A DNA stretch of 64,000 nt from Arthrobacter agilis (GTDB lineage Bacteria > Actinomycetota > Actinomycetes > Actinomycetales > Micrococcaceae): assembly GCF_002157505.1 (NCBI RefSeq), contig NZ_NFSC01000031.1:372001-436000 (forward strand), given 5' to 3'. The notes under the pieces were generated by a model. The model was not told where the DNA came from. It was given only the letters and a program-made list of their open reading frames with translations, and searched no databases. Below are positions 55,051 to 63,219 of the stretch, piece by piece. A program made the translations under genes and the position numbers. The first letter of the stretch is position 1. Every line of letters begins with the position of its first letter.

Positions 55051-55911
55051 ATGACCGACTCCTTCAGCTTCGACGCGATCGGCACCCGCTGGCGTGTGGA
55101 CTGCAGCGCGCCGCTTCTGCCGGAGCAGAAGACGGACCTGCTGCGCCTCGTCGAGGACTACGACGGGCTCTACTCGCGTTTCCGGAGCGACTCCGGAATC
55201 ACCGCCCTCGCGGCCGATGGGGGACAGCTCGCCCTGCCGGACCATGGTGTGCGGCTCGGCGGCCTCCTGCGTGCGCTCTACGACCTCACCGACGGCGGTG
55301 TCTCACCCCTTGTCGGCGACCGGCTGGCGGCCTCGGGGTACGACGCCGCCTACTCCTTCACCGGAACGGCGGACCCGGCGCCGGCACGCGTGTGGGACGA
55401 CGTCCTGCAGTGGACGGACCAGGGCATCACCCTGCAGGAGCCGGCTCTCCTGGATGTGGGCGCAGCAGGCAAGGGCCAGCTCGTCGACCTCCTGCTGGAG
55501 CGCCTCGCCGCCGCGGGCCACGAGGACGTGATCGTGGACGCCGGCGGGGATATGCGGCGGATCGGCTCCGGCGCCATCACCGTCGCCCTCGAGCATCCCT
55601 ACGATCCGTCGTCCGCCATCGGGACGGTCCGTCTGGGCTCCGGTGGGCTCTGCGCGTCCGCGTCCAACCGCAGGGTGTGGGGCGACGGTCTGCACCACAT
55701 CCTCGACGCCCGCACCGGCCGCTGCGTCGACACGGTGGTCGCCACGTGGGTCCTCGCGGAGGACGCGATGACCGCCGACGGACTGTGCACCGCCCTCTTC
55801 GTCACCGACCCCGCGGCACTCGCGGAGGCCTTCGCGTTCGACTACGTCATGGTGTACTCGGACGGACGCGCCCGCTATTCCGCCCCCCTCGCAGGAGCCC
55901 TGTTCCGATGA
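55051..55911 (+). CDS. apbE: FAD:protein FMN transferase
   Basis: A 286-residue ApbE-family enzyme that links FMN covalently to a Thr/Ser of FMN_bind proteins; its likely target is encoded just upstream. The region LDVGAAGKGQLVDLLLERL matches the family's DxGGIAKGYxxD motif with GAA in place of GGI, and VDAGGDMRRIG and DPSSAIGTVRLG follow. The C-terminal Mg site region reads TVVATWVLAEDAMTADGLCTALF. No signal peptide is visible from the ATG at 55051, unlike proteobacterial ApbE lipoproteins, so export is unclear. Coupled to the next gene by ATGA. Confidence 0.92.
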   Translation: MTDSFSFDAIGTRWRVDCSAPLLPEQKTDLLRLVEDYDGLYSRFRSDSGITALAADGGQLALPDHGVRLGGLLRALYDLTDGGVSPLVGDRLAASGYDAAYSFTGTADPAPARVWDDVLQWTDQGITLQEPALLDVGAAGKGQLVDLLLERLAAAGHEDVIVDAGGDMRRIGSGAITVALEHPYDPSSAIGTVRLGSGGLCASASNRRVWGDGLHHILDARTGRCVDTVVATWVLAEDAMTADGLCTALFVTDPAALAEAFAFDYVMVYSDGRARYSAPLAGALFR

Positions 55912-57413
55912 CCGCAGCACTCGACGCCCTGCTGGGCCGCCTGACCATGTACCGGCTGACGCTGGCCCTGCTCCTGGTCCTGACCGTCGAGGCCCTCGTG
56001 CTGTCGCTGGCGGGCCTCCTCGCCTTTTCGCCGGCCGAGCTCGGCGGGACCCTCCTCGCCGCGGTCGGCGGAACGATCATCGGCACGCGACTCCTGGCCC
56101 TGATCCTGCGGCTGCGTCCGCACGGTGACTCGTCGCTCATCACGGGGCTGATCGTGTTCCTCATCATGTTCCCGTCGGGCACCACGGCCGGCCTCGGCGG
56201 CATCCTGGTGGCCGGCATCGCCGCCGGAGCGTCGAAGTTCCTGCTGGCCTTCCGGGGGCGGCACATCTTCAATCCCGCCGCAACGGGTGCCGTCGTCGCG
56301 ACCCTGCTGGGAGTGGGGGCAGCGGGGTGGTGGGTAGCCAACGCCTACATGCTTCCCGTCGTCGCCGTCGGCGTCGCCCTCCTCGTCTACCGGACGCGGA
56401 AACTCTCCATGGCCGTGGTCTTCCTCATCGTGGGCATCGGCATCCTGCTCGTCGGACTGGTGCAGGGCGGCATGGCTCCCGGTGCGGGCCTGCAGCTGGT
56501 CCTCACGTCGTATCCCCTCCTGTTCCTGGTCGGGTTCATGATGACCGAGCCGCTCACCCTGCCGCCGCTTCGGTGGCAGCAGTGGCTGTTCGCCGCGATC
56601 GTCGCCACCGTCCTCGCCCTCCAGCTGTCCATCGGCCCGGTCTTCCTGGGCCCGGAATTCGCCCTGGTCATCGGCAATGCGGGAGCCTTCCTCCTGGGCC
56701 AGCGGCGCGGCGTGCGGCTGGCCTTCGCCGGCGCACGGCAGCTCACGCCGACCAGCACGGAGCTCGTCTTCGAGCCCTCGCGGCCCGTGCGGTTCCGTGC
56801 CGGCCAGTACATGGAGCTCAGCATGCCGCACCGCGACGCCGACCGCCGCGGCAGCCGCAGGGTCTTCAGCATCACGTCCGCGCCGCAGGACACCGCAGTC
56901 ACCTTCGGCGTGCGGACCACGGAATCGGGCAGCTCCTTCAAGAAGGCACTCCTCGAACTGCCCAGGGAGGCACGCATCACCGGAACCCTCGTGGGAGGGG
57001 ATTTCTGCCTGCCACGCGACCGGTCGGTGCCCCTGCTGCTCGCGGCCGGAGGGATCGGCGTGACGCCGTTCATCAGCCAGCTACGGGACCTGGCCGCGCG
57101 CGGCGAGGAGCGCGATGTCGTTCTCGCCTACGTCGTCCGGAGCGAGGAGGACATCGCGTTCCGGGACGAGCTGGCCGACCTGGGCACCCGCGTGGTGCTG
57201 TTCGTGCCCGGCGGAGAGGCCCCGGCCCTGCCCGGCACCTGGACCTACGGGGGCTCGGCTCCTGATGCGGAGAACCTCCTCGCGGCCGTGCCGGACCTCC
57301 GGAAGCGCCGGGTGCTCGTCTCGGGCTCGCCGAAGCTCATCGGCGAGATCCGCGCGGAGGTCCGCAAGGCCGGCGTCTCGCGCGTACGCACGGACGCGTT
57401 CCTCGGCTACTGA
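55908..57413 (+). CDS. RnfD/NqrB-like membrane domain fused to ferredoxin reductase-type domain
   Basis: 501 residues. Part one (1-270) has about eight membrane helices with FNPAATGA at 121-128 and LTSYPLLFLVGFMMTEPLTLPP, marks of the NqrB/RnfD flavin-carrying subunit. Part two (271-501) is an FNR-like module: FAD site FRAGQYMEL and RRVFSIT, NAD(P) site LLLAAGGIGVTPF (about 377-389), and a C-terminal aromatic residue. This suggests transfer of electrons from NAD(P)H through FAD and membrane FMN to the outer lipoprotein. Last of three coupled genes. The fusion replaces several Rnf/Nqr subunits. Confidence 0.85.
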   Translation: MTAALDALLGRLTMYRLTLALLLVLTVEALVLSLAGLLAFSPAELGGTLLAAVGGTIIGTRLLALILRLRPHGDSSLITGLIVFLIMFPSGTTAGLGGILVAGIAAGASKFLLAFRGRHIFNPAATGAVVATLLGVGAAGWWVANAYMLPVVAVGVALLVYRTRKLSMAVVFLIVGIGILLVGLVQGGMAPGAGLQLVLTSYPLLFLVGFMMTEPLTLPPLRWQQWLFAAIVATVLALQLSIGPVFLGPEFALVIGNAGAFLLGQRRGVRLAFAGARQLTPTSTELVFEPSRPVRFRAGQYMELSMPHRDADRRGSRRVFSITSAPQDTAVTFGVRTTESGSSFKKALLELPREARITGTLVGGDFCLPRDRSVPLLLAAGGIGVTPFISQLRDLAARGEERDVVLAYVVRSEEDIAFRDELADLGTRVVLFVPGGEAPALPGTWTYGGSAPDAENLLAAVPDLRKRRVLVSGSPKLIGEIRAEVRKAGVSRVRTDAFLGY

Positions 57414-57439
57414 CGGCCCGTCCGCCGCCGTGTTCTCCA

Positions 57440-57481
57440 GGAGAAGCACTACCTGCGTTTTCCGGGAGAAGCACTACCTGC
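57440..57481. repeat. Direct repeat, 17 bp at 25-bp spacing, before tRNA-Arg
   Basis: GGAGAAGCACTACCTGC occurs at 57440-57456 and 57465-57481. The first copy also forms a palindrome with the preceding TTCTCC. Possibly part of a dispersed repeat family; origin unknown. Confidence 0.8.
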
Positions 57482-57505
57482 TAAGCTCGATGAGTCCCTT
57501 ACGGG

Positions 57506-57521
57506 CACGGGAGTTCCCGTG
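57506..57521. promoter_or_regulatory. Palindrome directly upstream of tRNA-Arg
   Basis: CACGGGA-GT-TCCCGTG, a perfect 7-2-7 inverted repeat, ends 3 bases before the tRNA. It would lie at the 5' end of the precursor or over the transcription start; a TAAGCT box is just upstream (57482-57487). Confidence 0.55.
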
Positions 57522-57524
57522 TCT

Positions 57525-57597
57525 GCCTTCGTAGCTCAGGGGATAGAGCGTCTGCCTCCGGAGCAGAAGGTCGTAGGTTCGAATCCTATCGAGGGCA
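57525..57597 (+). tRNA. tRNA-Arg (anticodon CCG)
   Basis: A 73-base cloverleaf. Acceptor arm GCCTTCG pairs with CGAGGGC with one wobble; D arm GTAGCTCAGGGGATAGAGC; anticodon stem TCTGC/GCAGA around loop CTCCGGA (anticodon CCG); T arm TAGGTTCGAATCCTA. Discriminator A. CCA is not encoded (CCC follows). It reads the CGG codon, frequent in this high-GC genome. Confidence 0.95.
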
Positions 57598-57617
57598 CCC
57601 CGACTCACGCAGAGTCC

Positions 57618-57655
57618 ACCGCCGTCGGCCACCAGGCCGGCGGCGGTTCTGTTTT
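57618..57655 (+). terminator. Terminator after tRNA-Arg
   Basis: A 13-bp GC-rich stem with one G-T wobble (57618-57630 with 57635-57647), ACCA loop, followed by TCTGTTTT. Placed 20 bases after the tRNA. Confidence 0.85.
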
Positions 57656-57716
57656 GGTAGGCTCCAGAGCACGCGGCCCCGCAGGGCTCGCACTGGCACC
57701 TGACGGCGGGGGAATC

Positions 57717-58523
57717 GTGGGGACGAAGGGCACCACGCAGTCGAGCCCTCGGCCACGCACCGGCCCGGTACTCACCGGTCCCGTGCTCACCGTCCTCGTG
57801 CTCGTTCTCGCAGTCATCGCAGCCGGCTACATGGGACAGCTGTCGGCCGAGCCTGTGGTGGACCCCTCCGTTGCCGGACTGGAGCAGCAGGACCCCTCCG
57901 CGACGGCAACTCCGGAGGCGCTGCCCGACGACGGCGAGCGCCTCGTCATCAGCGGCGATACGGCCGCCGGCGCCCTGCTGCTCCTGGTGATGACCGTGCT
58001 CGCACTCCTGCTGCGCTTCCTGCTGCGGTTCCTGCCGCGATCCCGATTCCAGCAGGTGGACGGGTTCCTGGACCGGACGGAACTCCAGCGGCCGGGGACC
58101 TCCCTCCTAGCCGACGCCCTGCCCGCCTGGGCAGAGGCATCCCGCGCAGCACTCGCAGCCAGCACGGACACGTCCGACGCCGTCATCCGGTGCTGGCTGG
58201 ACTTCGAGCGCCTGTGCGCGGCGGCGGGCGCCGGGCGCAGGCCGGCCCAGACGACGACGGACTTCGCCGTCGCGGTGTCCTCGGCGCTCGCCCTTCCACC
58301 CCAGCCGCTGTCCACCCTCAACCGGCTGTACCAGCGGGCCCGCTTCGGGCAGGCGACGCACGACCGCTCCCCCGGCCTCCTGCCGGCCGATCGGGAGCCG
58401 GCCGACCGAGAACGGGCCGACCGTGAACTAGCCGACCGTGAGCTGGCCGCCGCCAGCATCGACGAACTGTCGGCCGCGCTGGCATCGCGCGGCTCGCAGC
58501 GCGGCGACGGGACGACCCCATGA
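57717..58523 (+). CDS. DUF4129 membrane protein
   Basis: 268 residues. Two membrane helices (VLTVLVLVLAVIAAGYM and AAGALLLLVMTVLALLLRFLL) enclose a short exported loop. The C-terminal cytoplasmic domain has the DUF4129 pattern (AVIRCWLDFERLCAAAG, then LYQRARFG). A pentapeptide repeat ADRE[LRP] encoded by a minisatellite lies near the end. GTG at 57717 with GGGGGA upstream; a TAGGCT box is at 57658. First gene of a five-gene coupled set with MoxR and DUF58; the family is often linked to transglutaminase-like envelope functions. Confidence 0.82.
   Translation: MGTKGTTQSSPRPRTGPVLTGPVLTVLVLVLAVIAAGYMGQLSAEPVVDPSVAGLEQQDPSATATPEALPDDGERLVISGDTAAGALLLLVMTVLALLLRFLLRFLPRSRFQQVDGFLDRTELQRPGTSLLADALPAWAEASRAALAASTDTSDAVIRCWLDFERLCAAAGAGRRPAQTTTDFAVAVSSALALPPQPLSTLNRLYQRARFGQATHDRSPGLLPADREPADRERADRELADRELAAASIDELSAALASRGSQRGDGTTP
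58386..58445. repeat. 15-bp tandem repeat (x4) in the DUF4129 gene
   Basis: Four units beginning GCCGA[TC]CG, in frame, each encoding ADRE plus Pro, Arg or Leu. Confidence 0.9.
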
Positions 58524-59068
58524 AGCCCTCCGCATGGGCCGTCACCGGCGTACTGGTCGGGCTCGCGCTGGTCGCCGACTGGTTCTTCGGCCTCGATGGT
58601 CGCCACGCCGTCGCCCTCGTGGGCGCGGCGCTGGCAGCAGGAATCACCAACGGACTCCTGGAAGCGGTCGATGTCCCGCGGCACACCCTGCCGGCACTGC
58701 CCGAGCCTGTCCGCGGACTCGGTGACGTCCAGGCACTCGAGTTCTCGCTGTCGTCCACCGAGCCCGGCACGCGCGCGGTCCTCGAAGTGCATGCCATCGC
58801 CACCTCGGTCGCAGCGGCACGGCCGGACGCCCCGAGGAGTGATGCACTCGACACCTTCCTCGCGCGGGCCGCACCGTCGGCCCTGACGCATCGCGAGATC
58901 AGAGCCTTCCTCGACGAGCTCGAGCGGATGATACTGACACCGCCGGGAACCAGACCGTCCAGCGCCACAGCCCGATCGCACACCGCCGCCGCGGCAGCCG
59001 ATCCGGCAGGCCATACGCGAGCCCCCGCAGCCGTATCCGCACGCCAGGAGACCCATGACCGCCCCTGA
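58520..59068 (+). CDS. Uncharacterised membrane-anchored protein of the MoxR cluster
   Basis: 182 residues, no family recognised with certainty. Two N-terminal helices (AWAVTGVLVGLALVADWFF and HAVALVGAALAAGITNGLL) are followed by a cytoplasmic helical region containing TFLARAAPSALTHREIRAFLDELERMI and an Ala/Thr-rich tail. ATGA-coupled to the DUF4129 gene and overlapping the MoxR gene by 14 bases, so it belongs to the same unit and may hold the ATPase at the membrane. Confidence 0.65.
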   Translation: MKPSAWAVTGVLVGLALVADWFFGLDGRHAVALVGAALAAGITNGLLEAVDVPRHTLPALPEPVRGLGDVQALEFSLSSTEPGTRAVLEVHAIATSVAAARPDAPRSDALDTFLARAAPSALTHREIRAFLDELERMILTPPGTRPSSATARSHTAAAAADPAGHTRAPAAVSARQETHDRP

Positions 59069-60074
59069 CTCCACCCGTTCCACTGCAGGCACCACTGCAC
59101 CAGATGCCGGCGACCGCCCTGTCGGCACGGCCGCCTCCCTCGGCCGGACGATCCTCGAGCGCACCGGGACCGTCGTCGTCGGCGCCCACGCACCACTGCG
59201 CCTGGCCCTGGCGGCGGTGCTGGCCGGCGGCCACGTCCTGTTCGAGGACCTCCCCGGACTCGGGAAGACCCTCGCGGCCAAGACCCTGGCCCAGGCGCTC
59301 GGGCTCGACTTCCGGCGCCTGCAGTTCACGCCCGATCTCCTGCCGTCGGACGTGACGGGATCGTCCATCTTCAATCCGGTCACGCGGGAGTTCGAGTTCC
59401 GGCCGGGTCCGGTCTTCGCGGGCCTGTTCCTCGCCGACGAGATCAACAGGACGTCCCCGAAGACGCAGTCCGCCCTTCTGGAAGCCATGGCGGAGGCACA
59501 GGTCTCCGCCGAGGGCACCACCATGCCGCTCCAGCGTCCCTTCCACGTCTTCGCGACCTCCAATCCCATCGAGTTCGAGGGCACGTATCCCCTGCCGGAG
59601 GCGCAACTGGACCGTTTCCTGGTCCGCCTGCGCTTCGGCTATCCGGGCCCCGGCGGCGAACAGGACATCATCGCGCGCCGCATCACGCGCCGGCAGGACG
59701 AGACCAGAGTGGAGAGCGTGACGACGGCCGATGGGCTGCTGCACCTCCAGGCCGTCGTCGAATCCGTGGGGGTGGACGCCGACGTCATCGACTACGCGGT
59801 GCGGCTCACGGCCGCGACGCGCACCCACCCCGCAGTCGAGGTCGGCGCCTCGCCCCGCGGGTCCCAGGCACTCGTGCTGCTGGGCCGCGCCCTCGCCGTG
59901 CTCGACGGGCGTCCCTTCGTCCTTCCCGAAGACCTCAAGGAGGGCGCGGTCGCCGTCCTCGCGCATCGGCTCACGCTCACGCCGTCGTCCTGGGCGCAGG
60001 GAATCGCGACGGAGGCTGTGGTGCGGGAGGTGCTGGCCGAGGTCCCCACGCCGCCGACCGTGCCCCGTGGCTAG
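59055..60074 (+). CDS. MoxR-family AAA+ ATPase
   Basis: A 339-residue AAA+ chaperone. Walker A is LFEDLPGLGKTLAAKT (about 62-77), Walker B GLFLADEINRTSPKTQSALLEAM with the sensor region ATSNPIEFEGTYPLPEAQLDRF, and a C-terminal lid domain. MoxR proteins remodel or insert metals into VWA-containing or membrane partners. The N-terminal 25 residues are a Thr/Ala-rich tail. Overlaps its neighbours on both sides, in an operon with DUF58. Confidence 0.95.
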   Translation: MTAPDSTRSTAGTTAPDAGDRPVGTAASLGRTILERTGTVVVGAHAPLRLALAAVLAGGHVLFEDLPGLGKTLAAKTLAQALGLDFRRLQFTPDLLPSDVTGSSIFNPVTREFEFRPGPVFAGLFLADEINRTSPKTQSALLEAMAEAQVSAEGTTMPLQRPFHVFATSNPIEFEGTYPLPEAQLDRFLVRLRFGYPGPGGEQDIIARRITRRQDETRVESVTTADGLLHLQAVVESVGVDADVIDYAVRLTAATRTHPAVEVGASPRGSQALVLLGRALAVLDGRPFVLPEDLKEGAVAVLAHRLTLTPSSWAQGIATEAVVREVLAEVPTPPTVPRG

Positions 60075-61497
60075 GCGCGCCGGAGCACGGTCCCCCGTCT
60101 GGGCCCTGGCCGTCATCGTCACACTGGTCTGCGTCGTGGCCGGGCTCGTGTCCGGCCGTCCGGACACGGTCGCCCTCGCCACGCCGTTCGCCCTCCTCGC
60201 CCTCCCGGGACGCACGGGCACCCGGGCTACGGGGGAACCGCCGGTGCGCATCACCGCCGACCAGAGGGCCGGGGCGGGCGCCTCCCGCCTCCGGCTGGTA
60301 CTCGCCCCGCGGTCACCCGACGGAGATGCAGCGGGGCACTGGCTGATCGCGGCGATCCTGGCCGCACCGGGATGCCCGCCCGACGCGCTGGTCCTGCGGG
60401 CCGACGAGGAATGCCCCCTGCTGGTGGATGCGCCACTCTCGGGAGAACTCGACGTCCTGTCCTACGGTGCGGCCGGCTTCAAGCCCGACCTCTCGGGCGC
60501 AGCGCCGTTCGTGGCGGCCACGCCCGTGCGCATCAGCATCCTCCCGCCGGTCGGACCGGCCCTCGCGCACCCCGTGTCCCGGCGCCTCGTGGGTCTTGCC
60601 GGAACGCATGCGTCGAGGCGGCCGGGAGAGGGCGGCGAGCTCAGGTCGATCGCGCCGCTGCAGCCAGGTGACCGGCTGCGGCGCATCGACTGGCGTGCCA
60701 CGGCGCGCCGCTCCACGGACCAGGACCGGCTCATGGTGCGCCGCACCTTCGCCGACGCCGAGGCATCCGTCCTCCTCGTCGTCGACCAGGGACATGACCT
60801 CCCGGCGTCGACCGCCGCATGGTTCGCCGCCGGGCCGCGGCGCCTCGTTCCGGGATCGCTCCACGTCGCGCGTGTGGCCGCTACGACGGTGGCTGCGTCC
60901 TACCTCGCCGTCGGCGACCGCGTGGGTCTGGATGACCTCTCCGGCACACGCAGGGCCCTGCGCTCGGCGGCAGGCGCCCGGCATCTCGAGCAGATCCGGA
61001 CCCGTCTCGCTGGCATGTCGGTCGTGCCGCGCCGGCGCCGGCACCGGGACCCCGTGCCTCCCCAGGGCGCCGTCGTGGTCGTGTTCTCCGCCTTCCTCGA
61101 CGCGGAACCGGCGCGACTCCTGCGCCTGTGGCATGCGCAGGGCCACCTTGTCGCCGGTGTCGACTGCGTACCGCCGCTGGACCGCAGTGAGTCGACGGCG
61201 GCGCAGGCGCACGCCGTGCGGCTCACGCTCCTCCGGCAACGCCTGCTGCTCGAGGACCTGCAGCGCGAGGGCATCCCCGTGTTCCGGGGGGCATCTGCGG
61301 ACCCCCGGCTGGGCGGACGCGCCGGCTCGAGCGGAACGTCCGAGGACCCCGGAACGGATCCCGGAACGGATCCCCGCACGGACCCGGGCACGGACCTCGC
61401 CGCGGGCCTCCGGCTGCTGGCCCGCCAGGCCGGCAGGCGCACCGGGCAGGGCTTTGGACAGGGCTCCCGGCAGGGCTCCGGTTGGAGTATCCCGTGA
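60067..61497 (+). CDS. DUF58 family protein
   Basis: 476 residues. Two N-terminal membrane segments (WALAVIVTLVCVVAGLV and TVALATPFALLALPG) are followed by the DUF58 core with the signature LQPGDRLRRIDWRATAR (about residue 196) and a degenerate VWA-like strand VLLVVDQG. DUF58 proteins are the usual partners of MoxR ATPases. The C-terminus has two in-frame minisatellites (PGTD and GQGS repeats). GTG start overlaps the MoxR stop by 8 bases. Confidence 0.85.
   Translation: MARRAGARSPVWALAVIVTLVCVVAGLVSGRPDTVALATPFALLALPGRTGTRATGEPPVRITADQRAGAGASRLRLVLAPRSPDGDAAGHWLIAAILAAPGCPPDALVLRADEECPLLVDAPLSGELDVLSYGAAGFKPDLSGAAPFVAATPVRISILPPVGPALAHPVSRRLVGLAGTHASRRPGEGGELRSIAPLQPGDRLRRIDWRATARRSTDQDRLMVRRTFADAEASVLLVVDQGHDLPASTAAWFAAGPRRLVPGSLHVARVAATTVAASYLAVGDRVGLDDLSGTRRALRSAAGARHLEQIRTRLAGMSVVPRRRRHRDPVPPQGAVVVVFSAFLDAEPARLLRLWHAQGHLVAGVDCVPPLDRSESTAAQAHAVRLTLLRQRLLLEDLQREGIPVFRGASADPRLGGRAGSSGTSEDPGTDPGTDPRTDPGTDLAAGLRLLARQAGRRTGQGFGQGSRQGSGWSIP
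61348..61395. repeat. 12-bp tandem repeat (x4) in the DUF58 gene
   Basis: Four units near CCCGGAACGGAT, the first two identical; encodes PGTD, PGTD, PRTD, PGTD. Confidence 0.9.
61444..61479. repeat. Second 12-bp tandem repeat (x3) in the DUF58 gene
   Basis: Three units near GG[CA]CAGGGCTCC at the extreme C-terminus, encoding Gly/Gln/Ser-rich residues. Confidence 0.85.
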
Positions 61498-62033
61498 GGA
61501 CGCGGCGCACGGCCGTCGGCGTGCGGGCCGTCCCTGACCGGCGCGGGCTCGTACCCCTCCCGGTGGTCCGCGGAGCCACGGCCCTGACCGCCGTCCTGCT
61601 GGGAGCCCTCGTCTGGGACGGTTCCGCCTGGGTCGTCCTCCCCGTCGTGGTGGCGGCGGGCGCGGCCTTCGTCGCATCGATCGGCATGGCATCGGTGTCC
61701 CTCCTGCTCCTGGTGGTGGCCTACGCGGTCAACATGCCGGCCGGATCGCCGTGGCTGCCGGTCTTCGTGGCCGGGCTCCACGCCGTCTTCCTCCTCTATC
61801 TGCTGCTCCTGCCCCTGCCCCTCCGCGGCTGGATCAGTGGTGCGGCGCTCCGGGCGATCGCCTGGTCCTTCCTGCGCCTCCAGGCTGTGGCGCAGCCCGT
61901 GGCCGTCCTCGCACTGCTGGTGGACGACGCCGGGTCCAGCATCGTCGCCGTGCTCGCCGGTGTGGGAGCGCTTTCGGCGTGGGTGCTCTGGCTTGTCGGA
62001 CGACCGCCCCCGGGGACCCCGGATCGGGCGTGA
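61494..62033 (+). CDS. Uncharacterised membrane protein, end of the MoxR cluster
   Basis: 179 residues with about five hydrophobic segments (ATALTAVLLGALVW, WVVLPVVVAAGAAFVASI, SVSLLLLVVAYAVN, VFVAGLHAVFLLYLLLL, IVAVLAGVGALSAWVLWLV). No named family is recognised. GTG overlaps the DUF58 stop (GTGA) and has TGGAG upstream; the TTG four codons earlier is less likely. Coupling to DUF58/MoxR suggests one membrane complex. Confidence 0.65.
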   Translation: MRTRRTAVGVRAVPDRRGLVPLPVVRGATALTAVLLGALVWDGSAWVVLPVVVAAGAAFVASIGMASVSLLLLVVAYAVNMPAGSPWLPVFVAGLHAVFLLYLLLLPLPLRGWISGAALRAIAWSFLRLQAVAQPVAVLALLVDDAGSSIVAVLAGVGALSAWVLWLVGRPPPGTPDRA

Positions 62034-62083
62034 GTCCTGCACCTCCGCTTCCGGTGTTGGTGCGGCCCGAACCGGGCGCGATC

Positions 62084-62102
62084 GCGGACAGCTTTCGTCC
62101 GC
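62084..62102. promoter_or_regulatory. Inverted repeat upstream of the WYL regulator
   Basis: GCGGAC-N7-GTCCGC, centred 31 bases before the regulator's start codon and covering the expected -35 position. A candidate autoregulatory operator. Confidence 0.5.
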
Positions 62103-62111
62103 TTCCCGTCG

Positions 62112-62117
62112 TACCGT
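62112..62117 (+). promoter_or_regulatory. TACCGT -10 box, leaderless WYL regulator start
   Basis: TACCGT, 6 bases, then the ATG at 62124. Confidence 0.5.
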
Positions 62118-62123
62118 GGTGGC

Positions 62124-63173
62124 ATGATCGAGACCTCGGCCCGCCTGCTGCAGCTCCTCTCCCTCCTCCAGCTGCGGCGCGAGTGGACCGGCCCGGCCCT
62201 GGCCCAGCGCATGGACGTCACGGAACGCACCGTCCGGCGGGACATCGGGAAGCTGCGCACGCTGGGCTACCCCATCAACGCCTCCCCCGGCATCGCCGGC
62301 GGATACCAGCTGGGTGCCGGCGCACAGCTCCCGCCGCTCCTGCTCGACGACGACGAGGCGCTCGCCGTCGCGATCGGGCTCACGGCCGTCACGGCCAGCC
62401 CGGTCTCGGGCGTGGGCGAAGCCTCCGTCCGTGCGCTCACCAAGCTCGAACAGGTCCTGCCTCCCCGCCTCCGGCCCCGCTTCTCGGGGCTGCGGTCCGC
62501 AGTGACCCGGATGGCGGCCGCCAGCACACCCGTCAATCCCGAGGTGCTCACCGCCCTCTCCGCAGCCATCACCGAACGGCGCTGCGTCGCGTTCCGCTAT
62601 GACCGGCACGACGGCGAATCGTCCCGGCGGATCGTCGAGCCGTACCGCCTCGTGGACACGGGACGGCGCTGGTACCTCGTGGCCTTCGACCGCGAGCGGG
62701 AGGGCTGGCGGACGTTCCGGGTGGACCGCTGCCAGAGCGTGCCCGTGGCGAGGGACCGTTTCGTGCCCCGGCCGTTGCCGGCGCCGGACCTCGCCGCCTA
62801 CGTCCAGGAATCCATCACGCGGTCGCCCTACTCCTATGACGCCGTCATCCGGTTCTCCGCGCCCCTGAGCGAGCTGGAGACGCATGTCCCCGCGAACACG
62901 GGGACCCTCGAGGCGGACGGCGAGGAGCACACGCTGCTCCGGGCGGGCTTCGACTCCCTCGATTTCCCGCTGGCCTACCTCGCGAGCTGGGACATCGACT
63001 TCGAGGTCCTCGAGCCGGCTGCGATGCGCGAGCGCGCCCTCGTCGTCGCCGACCGCCTCCGCCGTTCGGCCGGAGGAACCGGAGAGGATGGAACCAGCCG
63101 GGATCGAACCGGTCAGCATGGCAGCCAGGACGGAGTCGGCGCCGTCGGGAAGGCAAGCCCCAGCCGACAGTGA
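62124..63173 (+). CDS. WYL-domain HTH transcriptional regulator
   Basis: 349 residues. N-terminal DeoR-like HTH ([37 protein letters not shown]), a WYL ligand-binding domain (about 155-230, with [13 protein letters not shown] as the WYL-type motif) and a WCX-like C-terminal region. Such regulators sense nucleotides or other ligands and often control adjacent genes or themselves. The C-terminal about 30 residues are a Gly/Ser/Arg/Gln tail. The inverted repeat just upstream is a likely binding site. No obvious target gene is adjacent besides itself and hrpA. Confidence 0.9.
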   Translation: MIETSARLLQLLSLLQLRREWTGPALAQRMDVTERTVRRDIGKLRTLGYPINASPGIAGGYQLGAGAQLPPLLLDDDEALAVAIGLTAVTASPVSGVGEASVRALTKLEQVLPPRLRPRFSGLRSAVTRMAAASTPVNPEVLTALSAAITERRCVAFRYDRHDGESSRRIVEPYRLVDTGRRWYLVAFDREREGWRTFRVDRCQSVPVARDRFVPRPLPAPDLAAYVQESITRSPYSYDAVIRFSAPLSELETHVPANTGTLEADGEEHTLLRAGFDSLDFPLAYLASWDIDFEVLEPAAMRERALVVADRLRRSAGGTGEDGTSRDRTGQHGSQDGVGAVGKASPSRQ

Positions 63174-63202
63174 ACGCAGGCCTGCCGGTCGGCACGACGA
63201 AC

Positions 63203-63208
63203 TAGACT
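63203..63208 (+). promoter_or_regulatory. TAGACT -10 box before the HrpA-type helicase gene
   Basis: TAGACT, 11 bases, then the ATG at 63220: a leader of about four bases at most. Confidence 0.45.
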
Positions 63209-63219
63209 GGCAGGCAACT

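Noticed and set aside
57440-57597. An integrated element at tRNA-Arg
   Set aside because: No integrase, no repeated tRNA 3' end, and flanking genes on both sides look like ordinary chromosomal operons.
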